The notes under the pieces: generated by a model | Told to the model about the DNA's origin: nothing | The model's input: only the letters and a program-made list of their open reading frames with translations | Databases searched by the model: none | Part shown: positions 12,048-23,879 of the stretch, one piece after another | Layout: every line of letters starts with the position of its first letter | How positions within the stretch are numbered: position 1 is the stretch's first letter | NCBI RefSeq assembly: GCF_954871325.1 | Contig: NC_088776.1 | Coordinates: forward strand, 37,372,508-37,436,507 | From: Gordionus sp. m RMFG-2023 | Taxonomy: Eukaryota > Nematomorpha > Gordioida > Chordodea > Parachordodidae | Length of the DNA: 64,000 nucleotides | Reading direction: 5' to 3' | Position numbers and translations under genes: made by a program

Positions 12048-12620
12048 TTAGTATGATATATATACATTAAAATATTTTTAATCAATAAAAAAATGAATTT
12101 TAACATATTAAAACTATTATATATAGCGCCATCTATTTTTTTTAAAGTATAAAAATCGCAATATTTTTTAAAATAAATATCCAGCCATGCTAATTGTTGA
12201 AGAAATTATTAAAAAAATAGTAAGCGGATAATATTTCTTAAAAAAATTAAAAATCGGAGATCATATACATTTCGAAATATTAATTTCAAGTTTTCAACTG
12301 ACCATAAGATGACCCATATTTTATCAAAAATTAATTTTGATGTTTTTGCCATAATCATAAATTATTAACTTAGCTATTGATATTATATTCAATATTTGAT
12401 CATATTTAGTTTAAAATTAAAAACTAGTTATTTAACATCAGTAAAAAGCAAAAAAAGACGTTTTTTAGACCTTTAACCCCGAATATCTCCGCTAATATAG
12501 TTGCTCATCCGCTAAAATTTTATTTCTAATCTAATGGGAACATATATAACCAGCCTACGATTTTTCATCAAAATCGAAAGGGGTCGGCCGAAAAGTGATT
12601 GATTTGACATGGAATGACCC
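12048..12620 (-). repeat. Right terminal inverted repeat, about 575 bp
   Basis: Inverse of 8459-9042. It ends GGAATGACCC directly before the AAAC duplication. Confidence 0.88.
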
Positions 12621-12791
12621 AAACAGCGTATAGAATGTAATTAGGAAAAAAGATACATTATTTTAAAAATATCGTCATGGTTATAGAAAGGTTTTACAAA
12701 AAGAAGGCGACTTTTTTATCTAGATGGGGTGGGGCTCTTTTCCTACCCGTCACCATATTTACTCTACAATTAAATTTAGACGTTCTTTGAG

Positions 12792-13200
12792 TGATCTGCA
12801 TCGAGCCTAATTTTTCAAGCCCAGCCAGTCCAAATTTTTTTTAAAAAATTTGTCTTGCCCACCCGATTTCGTTTTTTTTTATTTGTCCCGAAAAGCCCGA
12901 CCCGAAATAAAAATACCGTCGTGCCTGCCCGAATTTATTTAAATATAAAAATTTAATTTTTTTTTTGATTGCAAAAAAAATTTATTTACAAATAAAAAAT
13001 ATTTGCACCTTGTTTCTTGCAATAATTTTAAAATTTATTTCACAAAATGTAATGATATCTTAATTAAAAATTTTAACCCTACACGGCCCGGCCCGAGATT
13101 TTTTAAAAAATATTATACCCAATCCAAAATAATTTCCAAAAAATAGCCCTAGGACCGGTCTCTAGCCGGGTACGGCTGGGCCGTGATCTGCAGATCTCTA
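12792..13200. mobile_element. GC-rich hAT-type MITE
   Basis: A 409 bp non-coding foldback. The left end reads TGATCTGCATCGAGCC and the right end, inverted, TAGAGATCTGCAGATCACGG. Both lead into GGCCCGG-type repeats (cccgacccg, cggcccggcccg) that stand out in AT-rich DNA. CTTTGAG flanks both sides (12785-12791 and 13201-13207), 7 bp of the 8 bp duplication expected for hAT. Related sequences recur at about 15056, 15854, 32971 and 49690. Confidence 0.75.
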
Positions 13201-13911
13201 CTTTGAGCACCTTATTGCCTGTTCTCCGACACCTCTGTTCTGTTATAAATATAAGATATATAATTATATTACTTGCCAATTGATAGGAATTATTATTGGT
13301 TGATAATGGGAAAGAGTAATAATAGGATTTGTTTAATCAAAAAAACCTGAATTTTAAATTCCATATCATTTAGAGAAACGAGCTAACTATTCACTAAAAA
13401 GTAAAATTACTATAAAATATGCCATGTTATTTTGTTATTATAATATAAATAATATAATTTTAATGCCAACAAGAATAACAAAAACGTATATTTTGTTATT
13501 ATTTTTAAAGCGCTTATAAATGTAAATAATCCAATATCATTAAATTATCCTATTTTTTAACAACTTTTTTATAGCGATTATGACATCGTGAACATTAAAA
13601 CTGTTTATATAGTCATAATAATAATAATAATAATAATAAAATAATAATAATATATATTTGATTTAAAAAAACACAATTCATTTTAAATATCCTAGTCAGT
13701 CATAATAATAATAGAAATGATTAATATATTTGATTTAAAAATAACATATAGCTTGGTCAGATTTAATAAAATAAGTTATATATATGTTGTATTCCATATT
13801 AAATCAACCAAAAAAAGTCGATTCTCAACCCGACCCCCTTCGATTTTTTTAAAAATTTGCATGTTGGTAGTATATACACTAACTAATAAAAATGTATACT
13901 AGCTAATAACC
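13201..13911. other. AT-rich spacer with (ATA)n microsatellite
   Basis: No gene. A TAA/ATA microsatellite runs from about 13614 to 13650. A 'GTCATAATAATA...ATATTTGATTTAAAA' block near 13612-13670 is repeated at about 13699-13740. Confidence 0.6.
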
Positions 13912-14309
13912 CAGTGGCGTAAACAAGGGCCTCCGAAAAATTTTTTTTAATTTCAAAATAAAATTTTCTTATTGCGAATAATTTTATTTAAAAATCGCTT
14001 TCAATTTATAAATAAAATAATATATATACGATATCAAAATGAAATATATTTAAAAAAATAAATAAGAATTTTAAATTATAACATGGTTTATTAAATATAT
14101 ATTAAAAAATATATGTAAAATATTATATAACAATAAAAATATATTGTAAATTTTTTCTGGCATAGTTAAATTAGATATTTATAAATTTAATAATAAAATT
14201 TGTATTGTTAAACTAATTAGATAGTTTTAAAATTTTAATTAATTTTTTTATAATTTTTAAATAAAAGAAAAATCATTTAATTTGGTAAGAATAAGGAGAA
14301 AGTAAAGGT

Positions 14310-14915
14310 GATCGCTAGTATGTTTGAATTTTAAACCTAGAGTAGCTTCTAGATAGTTCAATCGCTTAAATATTGATGCATCTACGATTGAGGATTTTTA
14401 TAAAATAAATATTTTTATTCCCCTTATTGATATTTTAATTTCAATTAAGGGTATTAGTCACAATTATTTTAAACAGCTTTTATTTTCTTTTGTCAGATGG
14501 GTCTGAATACACTTGAAACGCGAGTGGATAATAAGAAAATCTCAGAGTTTTATTCTGATGAATTATCAGGATCGTATGATAAGTTACTTTGTGATGTCGA
14601 ATTTTGGTATAAAAATTTTGACAGAATAGAGTAATCTTTGAGACCAAAAAATGCTTTGCAGTTCATTTCCATATGTAATTTCACTTTAGATTCCCTGCTT
14701 AATATCAAAATATTGTTTTTTATTTTAGTTACCTTACCGATTAGAACCTGCATTGAAAGGTCTTTTTCAACTTTGAAAAGGTAAAAACCTATTTGAGAAA
14801 TAGCACCAATGGATTCGTAATATTAAATATTTTTAAGGAGATTATTCAAGATAAAAATTTGCTTTTAGATAAATTAGCCAAATCTCAGAGAAAAGTAGAC
14901 CTATTTTTATAAATT
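14310..14915 (+). pseudogene. DUF4371/hATC transposase fragment
   Basis: Plus-strand translation shows RLNIDASTIEDFYKINIFIPLID (14330-14440), the link region before the dimerisation domain. The hATC core follows as LPIRTCIERSFSTLKR (14730-14780), the counterpart of 'CERSFS.LRRIK.YLR'. Stops and frame changes interrupt it, and the N-terminal half of the transposase is gone. The open frame on the opposite strand here is a shadow. Confidence 0.75.
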
Positions 14916-15055
14916 CAAATCATAAAATTGTTATATGATTATAATATGTTCTTAGTCATAAAATTTTTATATTCTAAACGTAATTATAATGAATTCTTAG
15001 TCATAATATTTATATATTATACTATTTTTAATAAAAATATTGCATTTGCAATAAG

Positions 15056-15395
15056 AGTTAGTGATTTGTATCGGACCTAATTTTTCAAACCCGGCCAGGC
15101 TCGAAATTATTTTAAAAACTTTTGCCGGTCCGGCCCGAATTTATTTAAATATAGAAATTCATTTTTATAATTACTCAAATTAAAAGATATATATTATATG
15201 GCGTTTAGTTTTAATAAATAAAATCAAAATTTTTTATTTTACACAAAAAATTCAATATAAAATTGATAAATTTAGATATATTTAGAAAAATTTCCATGGA
15301 CCGACCTGACCCGGCCCATTTTTTTAAAAAATATTGGGCCCGGCAGGACCCGAACCCGATTATTTTAAATAGAATTAGGGTCTTGACCTCCTTTT
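15056..15395. repeat. GC-rich hAT MITE remnant
   Basis: Begins AGTGATTTGTATCGGACCT and contains paired cccggccagg / gacccggccc blocks in inverted order around an AT-rich centre, like the MITE at 12792. The right end is degraded. Confidence 0.5.
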
Positions 15396-15853
15396 CCTCT
15401 CTTGGCTACATCTATGATTATATTGTTATAAATCTGTTTTGAAAAAATATATAGCTAATGCTAGTATTTACTTATATAAGGTAATTGGGAGCAATTCCAT
15501 ATCTTCCAAGAGCAGTGGTGTAGCCATTTATCCAAGGGTAGGGAGTTAATAAAAAAATTGGGGTTTTCCCTAGACCCCATTTGCGCCTTCGACCAGGTTC
15601 CCCTTATGATAAATTCTGATTATGTATTTATGATTTCTCCGTGGTTATTTTTTAAATATTTAATGGGTTTATAATCTATGTCAATTTTTATGCTTAATTA
15701 GTACCTGTAAGTGTTATAATCAGTATCGTAGCCAAAAAAATTAAGAGCAACAAACTACTGGTCAATCTTACGATTAAAAAGAGACTGAAAGCATTTATTC
15801 TGAAAATTTTATTAATGTTTAGTGTTTAATTTATACTATTTTAATCTGTGTGG

Positions 15854-16044
15854 TAGACACTAGCGGGCCTAAAGTTTCAAGTCCGGCCCGGAAAATCAAA
15901 TATTTTTATTTTACATAAAATTGATATATTTAAGATATATTTAAAAAAATTTCCAAGGCCCAATCCAACCCGGCCCGAATTTTTTTTAAAAATATTAGGC
16001 CAGACCCAGCCCGAACTCGATTTTCCTACTTTTGCAGATCTCTA
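15854..16044. repeat. GC-rich hAT MITE remnant, short
   Basis: TAGACACTAGCGGGCC at the left and, inverted, TAGAGATCTGCAAAAG at the right enclose cccggcccg repeats. No clear duplication is seen at its ends. Confidence 0.5.
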
Positions 16045-16558
16045 ATAAGAATTATTTATGTTTTGTTAATATACTCATTTGTATTAATTATAATTTTTAA
16101 ATTAGATATTTTTTAAATACCGTACAAGAATTGTAATTTTTTTTTTTAAAATAAAGTTATCTACAATAAATTTTTAATATAATCTGTATAAAATTTCTAC
16201 ATTTTGAAATTTATTTTATTGTATATTATCATTAAAATAAATATAGAATTAATAATAAATAAAGTCTATAATGAAATTCTCTGCAAAATTTTGTTATATG
16301 CAAAAATTTAATTAAAATAATTATTTTTAACATAGAATAAGATATATTGGGTGATCATAAAAAATGGGAGGTTTGGGGGGGGGGGCGATTTTTTTCTTCT
16401 TTCTACACCGAATGGATTGAATTAATTTACAATTGACTAAACATTGATAAAATTTTCAGAATAATGCTTTCAGTCGCTATTATTCATAAATTTGGCCAAT
16501 ATTTTGTGATTAAATTTTAAAAACCCCCCTCCATAGATCTATCCTGGTTACGCCACTG

Positions 16559-18210
16559 TAATAACCCGTCAAGAATGACGGTGTTTAGGGGTAATTAGTT
16601 TGTGTATATGGTACTAAATTTACTTTATTAATATATGATAAAAATATTAAAATTTAGGCGAAAAAAGAGGTAAATTTATGAATCACACTTCATAAGATAT
16701 TCTTAATTTCTGATTCATCTATAATCGAATAAGAAAGAAAAGTATGATGACTTCTCTTTCTTAAAGGGCAAAATGAAAAATATATAACTAAGAGTACTAG
16801 AGAAGAGCTCCCGTTAGTCACCATTGTTGACTACGTCAAAAATGACAGGGAATGAGAATTTTCTCCTTACTCTTATGATAGTTGTTGCCTCTTATTTGAA
16901 AATAATATCCAATTTTTATTCTTTATAACCCCTTCCCACCTTCAGGTCAGGTCCAATCCATTAAAACTAAGTTTAAATGCTATATTTTGAGTCAAAATAT
17001 ATTTAAAGCTTTTATTGATACCCATATCAATATTATTTGTTAAAATATTAATGATTATTCATGCCTAATATTTAATATTGAAAAAATTCCCAGCAAGGTC
17101 TAAGGCCATAATAATTTTAAAAAAATTTCCCCAACCCCATAATAATTTTGGTAGTTGAGAACTGGAATAAAATATTTTAAAAAATCATAATGAATTTAAA
17201 AATACAATCAAAATCAGATTTTATAGGACTTGGTTTATATGTTTTAGGTCAATGTCTGATCCATAGTTAATAATAAAAAAATTCCCAAGCGTCCAAGCTG
17301 AAAATAATTTTAAAAGTTTTGCCCAAGAGTAGCCCAATATAATTTATAAAAATATTTTCCATGCCTAGCCCGACCCATTATTATTGTAAAAAATTTTTCT
17401 TAAACATGGCCAACAGATAATAATTTTGTCCAGCCCGACCCATTATAATTTTTAAAAAAATTTTCTCAAACCTGGCCAACCGATAATAATTTTGAAATTG
17501 TTTTCCCGAGCCTGGATATTTCATTAAACAAGATAAATATTGATATAAATTACTTTATCATAATATAGTTTCATACATAAGAAGAATTATATTACAAAAT
17601 TTAATATAGAAGGGGGGTGACTGAACCTTTATCTATCGAACGTTAAGTCAGTGGTTCGAATCTCGTTGATGTGTAAAAAAAAAATATTTTTAAGTTTTCT
17701 TTTTTTTAAAAAGAATAATTTAACATTAGAGGTATTTAGTCTCCTTCGATTTATTTAATATTGAGATATAGGAAAGTTGATACCAAAAATAAAAATTGAC
17801 ATTGATTACGGCCATTATATATATAAGATAATGAAAATATGTTTTATAATTTAGCTGCTTTTAGACGTTTATATAATGCTTGAAAATTTTGATAGATAAA
17901 AAGCAGCCATTTTGTATGACCGTTCAGTATGATTGTTAGGTGAAATGTGCCATCTATTGTATATTCCTTACCATATAAAAAAGCATAAATGCCACCTTAA
18001 TAATATTATCATAAAAAGAGTAAATCTTTTAGATATTTTATATCTTGTATTATAATTACAACCGAATCAAACTTTTATTTTTTCTCCTTATTTAATCAAA
18101 CACCTTGAATTTGATTAAATTCCAAATTAAAAATTATCATTTTAAGAAAGTAAATTATATGAAAAAAATAATATATAATATTTCTAAATAAAATCCCATT
18201 TAATACAAGG
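16559..18210. other. Degenerate GC-rich repeats, no gene
   Basis: No coding similarity. Between about 17050 and 17520 there are degenerate tandem units containing 'AGCCCGACCCATTAT' and 'CTGGCCAACCGATAATAATTTTG'. The clearest pair is 17343-17410 and 17412-17485, with a period of about 72 bp. 16870-16960 and 17270-17340 hold similar pieces. Confidence 0.55.
17625..17700 (+). repeat. tRNA-derived SINE fragment (B box)
   Basis: GTGGTTCGAATCTCG matches a polymerase III B box, is preceded by a 3'-half-tRNA-like stretch, and is followed by an A/T-rich run. No cloverleaf can be drawn, so this is a SINE or tRNA relic, not a tRNA gene. Confidence 0.35.
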
Positions 18211-19027
18211 TAGAGGTCTGCATTGGGCGGGTTTTTAGACCATAAGCAGCCCACCCAATGTTTTAAAAAAATTTTAACCACCCGCTCAGCCCGCCCATAG
18301 TTTTCAAAAAAATATAACAGCCCGCCCGCCCATTAGTCTAAAATTCCTTACCCGCCCGCCCATTAGTCTAAAATTTTTTACCCGCCCACCCATTATTTAT
18401 AAAAAAATTTTACCCCTTGCCTGCTATTTTATGTTTATGGCCATTCTTTCAATTTTTTAAGCATATAATAAAAAAACAAAAAGTTTTTAGGAAATTACTA
18501 TATTTAAGCATAAAAAAATATTCAATTTAAATTATGGATAATTTATTTGATCAATAAAATATTTATGAAAATAATATAAATATAAAATTGATATTATATG
18601 TAATTAATAATGCAAAAATAATAATGAATCGATATTTTCTGGATTCAAACACCTTCTCTGTTCTAAAAACCTTCCAGCAATGCTAAATCTTCATTCAGAA
18701 AAAGCAGTAGTTGCAGGAATTGCCAATATTTTTTTGCTAATCTTGATAGCTTTGGCAAATCTCTTTCTTGTCGTTTCCACCAAAGTAATTTTAATATACA
18801 AAAAAGTTTATTAATTTTAAGAAAAAAAGTTTTTATAATACCAAAATGGGACATTTTAATTTTTGATATCCAAAAAAGTTCATTGGAACAATTTTTTATT
18901 AATATTTACTTAAATGATTTAAAATTTATTAATCGGCCGGCTCATTGTTTAAATTTCTTACCTCTCCCACCCATCCGCCAACTTAGATGGGCGGGCGGGC
19001 CGAAACCCCGCCCAATGCAGACCTCTA
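18211..19027 (-). mobile_element. hAT element, deleted derivative
   Basis: TIRs TAGAGGTCTGCATTGGGC and its exact inverse at 19027 lead into GGGCGGG / CCCGCCCG repeats. The flanking 8 bp are ATACAAGG (18203-18210) and ATATAAGG (19028-19035), matching at 7 of 8. The 817 bp element still holds the transposase C-terminus. Confidence 0.87.
18605..18860 (-). pseudogene. hATC dimerisation domain remnant
   Basis: The minus strand reads LLWWKRQERDLPKLSRLAKKY, then after a one-base shift ILAIPATTAFSE-RFSIAGR, with a stop replacing one residue after SE. This is the classical hATC sequence ('PKLSRLAKKYLAIPATSA.SER.FS.AG'). Only the last quarter of the transposase remains. Confidence 0.8.
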
Positions 19028-20476
19028 ATATAAGGTCAGACTCAGGTGTTAATACCTAAAAACAAACACCATTAATTAAATGGTATATTAAATGTTTTTG
19101 AAATATCAAAACAATACAAGTCCCTCATATATGTAATATTTTTTTAAAAAACCGTGAATTTGTGCATTTTATAAAATTTATATTATGCATTAAAAATTTT
19201 TTATTCTACCAATTAAAATAATATTCATTTTAGAGCAATGCATCGGTCCTATATTTTTTAGGTTCCATCCAATCCGAGAAAAGATTTAAAAAATTTTACC
19301 CGGCCGATCTTATTCGAGTTTTTTTCAAGAATCCGTGTTCAATCCTAAATTTTACTATAGAATAAATCCGATATGAATTTTTTTTTTATATTTGAATGTT
19401 GAAAAAGAACAATATTTTAACGAACTCGGGATCATTGTAAAGGATAGTAAACCATTTTGTGGTTATTATCTTAGAAAATGATTTTCATAAAACACATAAG
19501 GTCCTTTGCCTATATAGACATACACAATGTAAAACGATTATCTTTCAAAATTAATTCGTTTATAAATTGTGTAATAATCCTTCGGACCATGGCAAAATTT
19601 TCCCAGGACTAACCTTTATCATAACAAGGCAATAGCCAGGCCCCCCTTCCCAAGACCTCCCCATAAATCAACGTTGGTAAGGGTGATAACCTTGAAGAGG
19701 CCGCCAACATTATAACTTACGCGATAGCATATGACATTATATATTAGGCGACAATGTTTTACCTTTTAATGTATACCTCTGTGGATATGATAATACTCCA
19801 AGGCGATATTAACATACGTCATAGTCGCTATAGCTTATTATATTGTATATATATGCATTTAATTTGTAAACAGCTGTGTATGTGATAATATACCAGACGC
19901 CATATTCGATATGTATCTTATTGATAATAAAACTTAATAAGGGGCCCCACAAATAATAATGCTTCGGACCATCGTAAAATTGTAAAATCGAGGGTCGAAT
20001 CAGACCTTGTCCACTAAAATGTCTGTCCGAGTCAGAACAAACCTAGTTGGGTCGGATCCATAGATTATTGAATATTTTATTTTTTCTATATATTTTATAC
20101 AATAATCTAATAACTACAAGTACAACCACAATATGATTTAATATAAGATAAAAATAATAATTTAGGTATAAACGTAGTTATTTTGAAAGAAAATATTATA
20201 TAAGATTCGTATTCTCCCTCGAATCTTAATAAATTGGTATCTTTAACCATTCTTAAATCATATAGATAATTTATAAAAGTTTGTTAAAACATATGTTTAA
20301 TATAATATAGTGTTAAGTTATATATAATTCCTAAAAAAATAATAAAAAATATACAATTAAACTTTTTTAATTGAGGGACTTTCATTTTTTATATTTTAAA
20401 CACATTTAATATACCGCTTCTTAAATGGTCTTTGTTTTCAAGGTTTTAATTTTTTATTTTATAACTAGTTGAATTA
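19028..20476. other. Non-coding spacer with a direct repeat pair
   Basis: No gene. 'CTTCGGACCAT(G/C)G(C/T)AAAATT' occurs at about 19571 and again at about 19970 in the same orientation, about 400 bp apart. 19230-19330 has a worn GC-rich MITE end. Confidence 0.5.
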
Positions 20477-20690
20477 CAGTGTTGTGAAGATTTAATGAAA
20501 CATATTGACGATTTAATTAAAACACATGCATATATAATTATAATATTTACAAATGTACAACAAAAGAAATAATAAAAGAAATTTCAATAATACTTTGTCT
20601 ATATTTTAATTATTTTTGCAAATATTATCATTTTATATGAATGGGTTTGAATTTAATCGTCAATATGTTTCATTAATCATCACAACACTG
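20477..20690. mobile_element. 214 bp MITE with long inverted ends
   Basis: The left end CAGTGTTGTGAAGATTTAAT and the inverted right end CAGTGTTGTGATGATTAATG continue together through AACATATTGACGATT, about 40 bp of TIR. TA flanks both ends. This suggests a Tc1/mariner-type TA duplication, since no 8 bp duplication is present. Non-coding. Confidence 0.7.
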
Positions 20691-21049
20691 TATATGAAAA
20701 GGCCATTAAAAAATTTCGATAATTTATTTAAATATTTTTAAAATTGAAACTCATCTTTCTTCAGAAGTGGGAATGGGTATTGATAATCTATTTATTAGCT
20801 AGCATCCATCTAATTTTTAACTAACTATATGAGTCATCATTTGGGGGAAGAAAATAATATTAAATTTTAGCATTCTCATAAAAATTACAATCATAAAATA
20901 AATATATGCTAAATTATTCCGTTACCAAATAATTGTTGGCATATTAAAATATATTTTGTTAAAATATCTAATATAATTTATTTCATAATCGTATCTATTA
21001 AAATATATTTTATAGACTACAACTCACCATAGAACGTAAAATTAGGAAT
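20691..21049. other. AT-rich spacer
   Basis: Nothing recognisable. Confidence 0.5.
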
Positions 21050-21150
21050 TAGTGTTGTTAAACGGCTAAGCCGAGTCGACTTAGCTACGACTCGAGCCTA
21101 GTTTCTAGTCGATAAAACGGCTCAGACTCGAGTCGACTAAATGAGCCGCA

Positions 21151-21340
21151 TTAGTCGACTCATTTAGTCGGCTCACTTAGTCGGCTAGCTTAGTCGGCTC
21201 ACTTAGTCGGCTCGCTTAGTTGGCTCACTTAGTCGGCTCACTTAGTCGGCTCACTTAGTCGGCTCGCTTAGTCGGCTCACTTAGTCGGCTCGCTTAGTCG
21301 GCTCGCTTAGTCGGCTCACTTAGTCGGCTCACTTAGTGGA
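21151..21340 (+). repeat. 13 bp tandem array, FB1 left arm
   Basis: About 14 copies of CACTTAGTCGGCT, alternating with CGCTTAGTCGGCT. The array is GC-rich within AT-rich surroundings. It could be a protein-binding array near the element's end; that role is inferred. Confidence 0.9.
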
Positions 21341-22189
21341 CTCAGAGGTTAGCTTGAGTTTAATTTAAATTTAGAGTCAAAATTTATTTTTATGTTATTA
21401 GATATTTTAAATAATAATGTAGAATTTTATTTATTTATTTTTAGTGAAATAATTTATTTTTGTTAATATTTTATTATTAGCAAACAAAAAATTTTTTTAA
21501 ATTTTATTTCAAATATGTTTTGATCTTATAATAAAAATGGATTTATTTATTTGATTTTTTTTAAATAAAAAAAAATTCATATTTTCGAGCTAAAAATTTT
21601 AAGCAAAAAATAATTTTTGAACAAAAATATTGAAACATATTTTGTTGATTTTTTTAATAAATTTTTAACTTTTTTAAGAAATACTTTTGTTAATTTTATC
21701 ATAAATAAATAATCTTTTAGGTCAAATCTTCTATAGTTTTTTTATATTATTTTTATAAATATATCTATATTTTAAGTTTATTTTATTATAAGAGGTGGTT
21801 TTTCTAAATAATTTTTTTATTAATATATCTATATTTTAAGAATATATACTGGTTTTTCTTTTTCTAAATAATTTTTTTTATAAATATATCTATATTTTAA
21901 GTATATTAAAAGAGGTGGTTTTTCTAAATTATTTTTTTATTAATATTTATGTCAAACTTTTTTTAATGCGACAATTGTCATATGCGTTATTTTTTAAGAT
22001 TTTTGAAATTTTTGGACACAAAAGGGTTATAATATAATTTATATTGTAAAGATATTATATTATAAATTCAATGAAGATGTTCCCTGGAAAAATGATAATT
22101 ATCATAATAGGTAGGTATTTTTGAACATATAAGATTTTTTTGTGACGCTAATGGGTAAAAATATGTTTCTTTAACAGGTAAAATTTTAG

Positions 22190-23560
22190 TGAAGATGTAA
22201 GATAGATAAGTGACAATTGTCATTATCGTTGTTTTTAAAGTTTTTCGAATTTTTTTGACGTAAATGGGCTAAAATAAGCATTGCTAACATGATTAAATAA
22301 AATTTTAGTGGAGATGTACCATAGATAAGTGACAATTGTCATAATCGTTGTTTTTAAAGTTTTTCGAATTTTTTTGACGTAAATGGACTAAAATAAGCAT
22401 TGCTAACATGATTAAATAAAATTTTAGTGGAGATGTACCATAGATAAGTGACAATTGTCATAATCGTTGTTTTTAAAGTTTTTCGAATTTTTTTGACGTA
22501 AATGGGCTAAAATAAGCATTGCTAACATGTTAAAATAAAATTTAAGTGAAGATGTACCCTAGATAAGTGACAATTGTCATAATCGTTGTTTTTAAAGTTT
22601 TTCGAATTTCTTTGACGTAAATGGGCTAAAATAAGCATTGCTAACATGTTTAAATAAAATTTAAGTGAAGATGTACCCTAGATAAGTGACAATTGTCATA
22701 ATCGTTGTTTTTAAAGTTTTTCGAATTTTTTTGACGTAAATGGGCTAAAATAAGCATTGCTAACATGTTTAAATAATATTTTAGTGGAGATGTACCATAT
22801 AGATAAGTGACATTTGTCATAATCGTTGTTTTTAAAGTTTTTCGAATTTTTTTGACGTAAATGGGCTAAAATAAGCATTGCTAACATGTTTAAATAAAAT
22901 TTAAGTGAAGATGTACCTTAGATAAGTGACAATTGTCATAATCGTTGTTTTAAAGTTTTTCGAATTTTTTTGACGTAAATGGGCTAAAATAAGCATTGCT
23001 AACATGTTAAAATAAAATTTAAGTGAAGATGTACCCTAGATAAGTGACAATTGTCATAATCGTTGTTTTTAAAGTTTTTCGAATTTTTTTGACGTAAATG
23101 GGCTAAAATAAGCATTGCTAACATGTTAAAATAAAATTTAAGTGAAGATGTACCCTAGAAAAGTAACAATTGTCATAATCGTTGTTTTTAAAGTTTTTCG
23201 AATTTTTTTGACGTAAATGGGCTAAAATAAGCATTGCTAACATGTTAAAATAAAATTTAAGTGAAGATGTACCCTAGATAAGTGACAATTGTCATAATCG
23301 TTGTTTTTAAAGTTTTTCGAATTTCTTTGACGTAAATGGGCTAAAATAAGCATTGCTAACATGTTTAAATAAAATTTAAGTGAAGATGTACCATAGATAA
23401 GTATCAATTGTCATAATCGTTGTTAATAAGGTTTTTTTGAATATTTTTGTTGCAAATGGGTTAAAATATAGATTGTAAACATGCTAAATTAAAATTTCAT
23501 GAAGATATACCATTGAAAAGTGACTTATAATCGTTAATTTTAAAGTTCTTTGATCTAAAT
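22190..23560 (+). repeat. 119 bp tandem array, FB1 left arm (about 12 units)
   Basis: Units recur with the TGACAATTGTCA palindrome at about 22211, 22330, 22449, 22568, 22687, 22808, 22927, 23045, 23164, 23283, 23402 and, worn, 23520. Other landmarks in each unit are TAATCGTTGTTTTTAAAG, GACGTAAATGGGCTAAAAT, AAGCATTGCTAACATG and GTGAAGATGTACC. Inner units are nearly identical and outer ones are more worn. Confidence 0.95.
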
Positions 23561-23879
23561 GGGTTACCCTGAATTCAGACTCAGCACTATTTTTCCACGA
23601 GTATACAAAAATATTTGCGTACTGTGAATGCAAGGTTATACTAGCATTAAAATTTATTAATTAAAGGAATAAGATTGTGAATCCATATCTTAAAAGTTTA
23701 GAATTTAACATAGGTTACAGCTATCTTTAATAATCACTTTGCATATTTTTATGAAATTTTAAGCAGGATAAAAGGAACAAGATGATGATGAAAATATCGA
23801 TTTGTTATATTGTTTGGATTGAAATTTTATTTTAACATGTTAGCAATTTATATTTTAGCCTATTTGCTTCAAAAAATTT

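Larger units (their letters stand above)
8459..12620 (+). mobile_element. Long-TIR DNA transposon, probably Sola2-like
   Basis: The element starts GGGTTATTCCATGTCAAAT and ends with the inverse (ATTTGACATGGAATGACCC). It is flanked on both sides by a perfect 4 bp duplication, AAAC (8455-8458 and 12621-12624). The terminal inverted repeats are nearly 600 bp long. Inside is one plus-strand transposase of about 750 codons with two lesions. The 4 bp duplication, long TIRs and DDE-type protein suggest the Sola superfamily, but the family name is from memory and should be treated as provisional. It lies between the dehydrogenase gene and a hAT MITE. Confidence 0.88.
13912..16558 (+). mobile_element. 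hAT transposon (CAGTGGCGTA ends)
   Basis: The left end CAGTGGCGTAAACAAGG and the inverted right end CAGTGGCGTAACCAGG form TIRs. A perfect 8 bp target duplication, TAATAACC, lies at 13904-13911 and 16559-16566. The 2647 bp element carries a plus-strand DUF4371-type transposase fragment and has itself collected GC-rich MITE-like remnants (about 15056-15395 and 15854-16044) and another CAGTGGTGTAGCC terminus near 15523. Confidence 0.9.

Noticed and set aside
17625-17700. A functional tRNA gene
   Set aside because: Only the B box is recognisable; no acceptor stem or cloverleaf can be paired.
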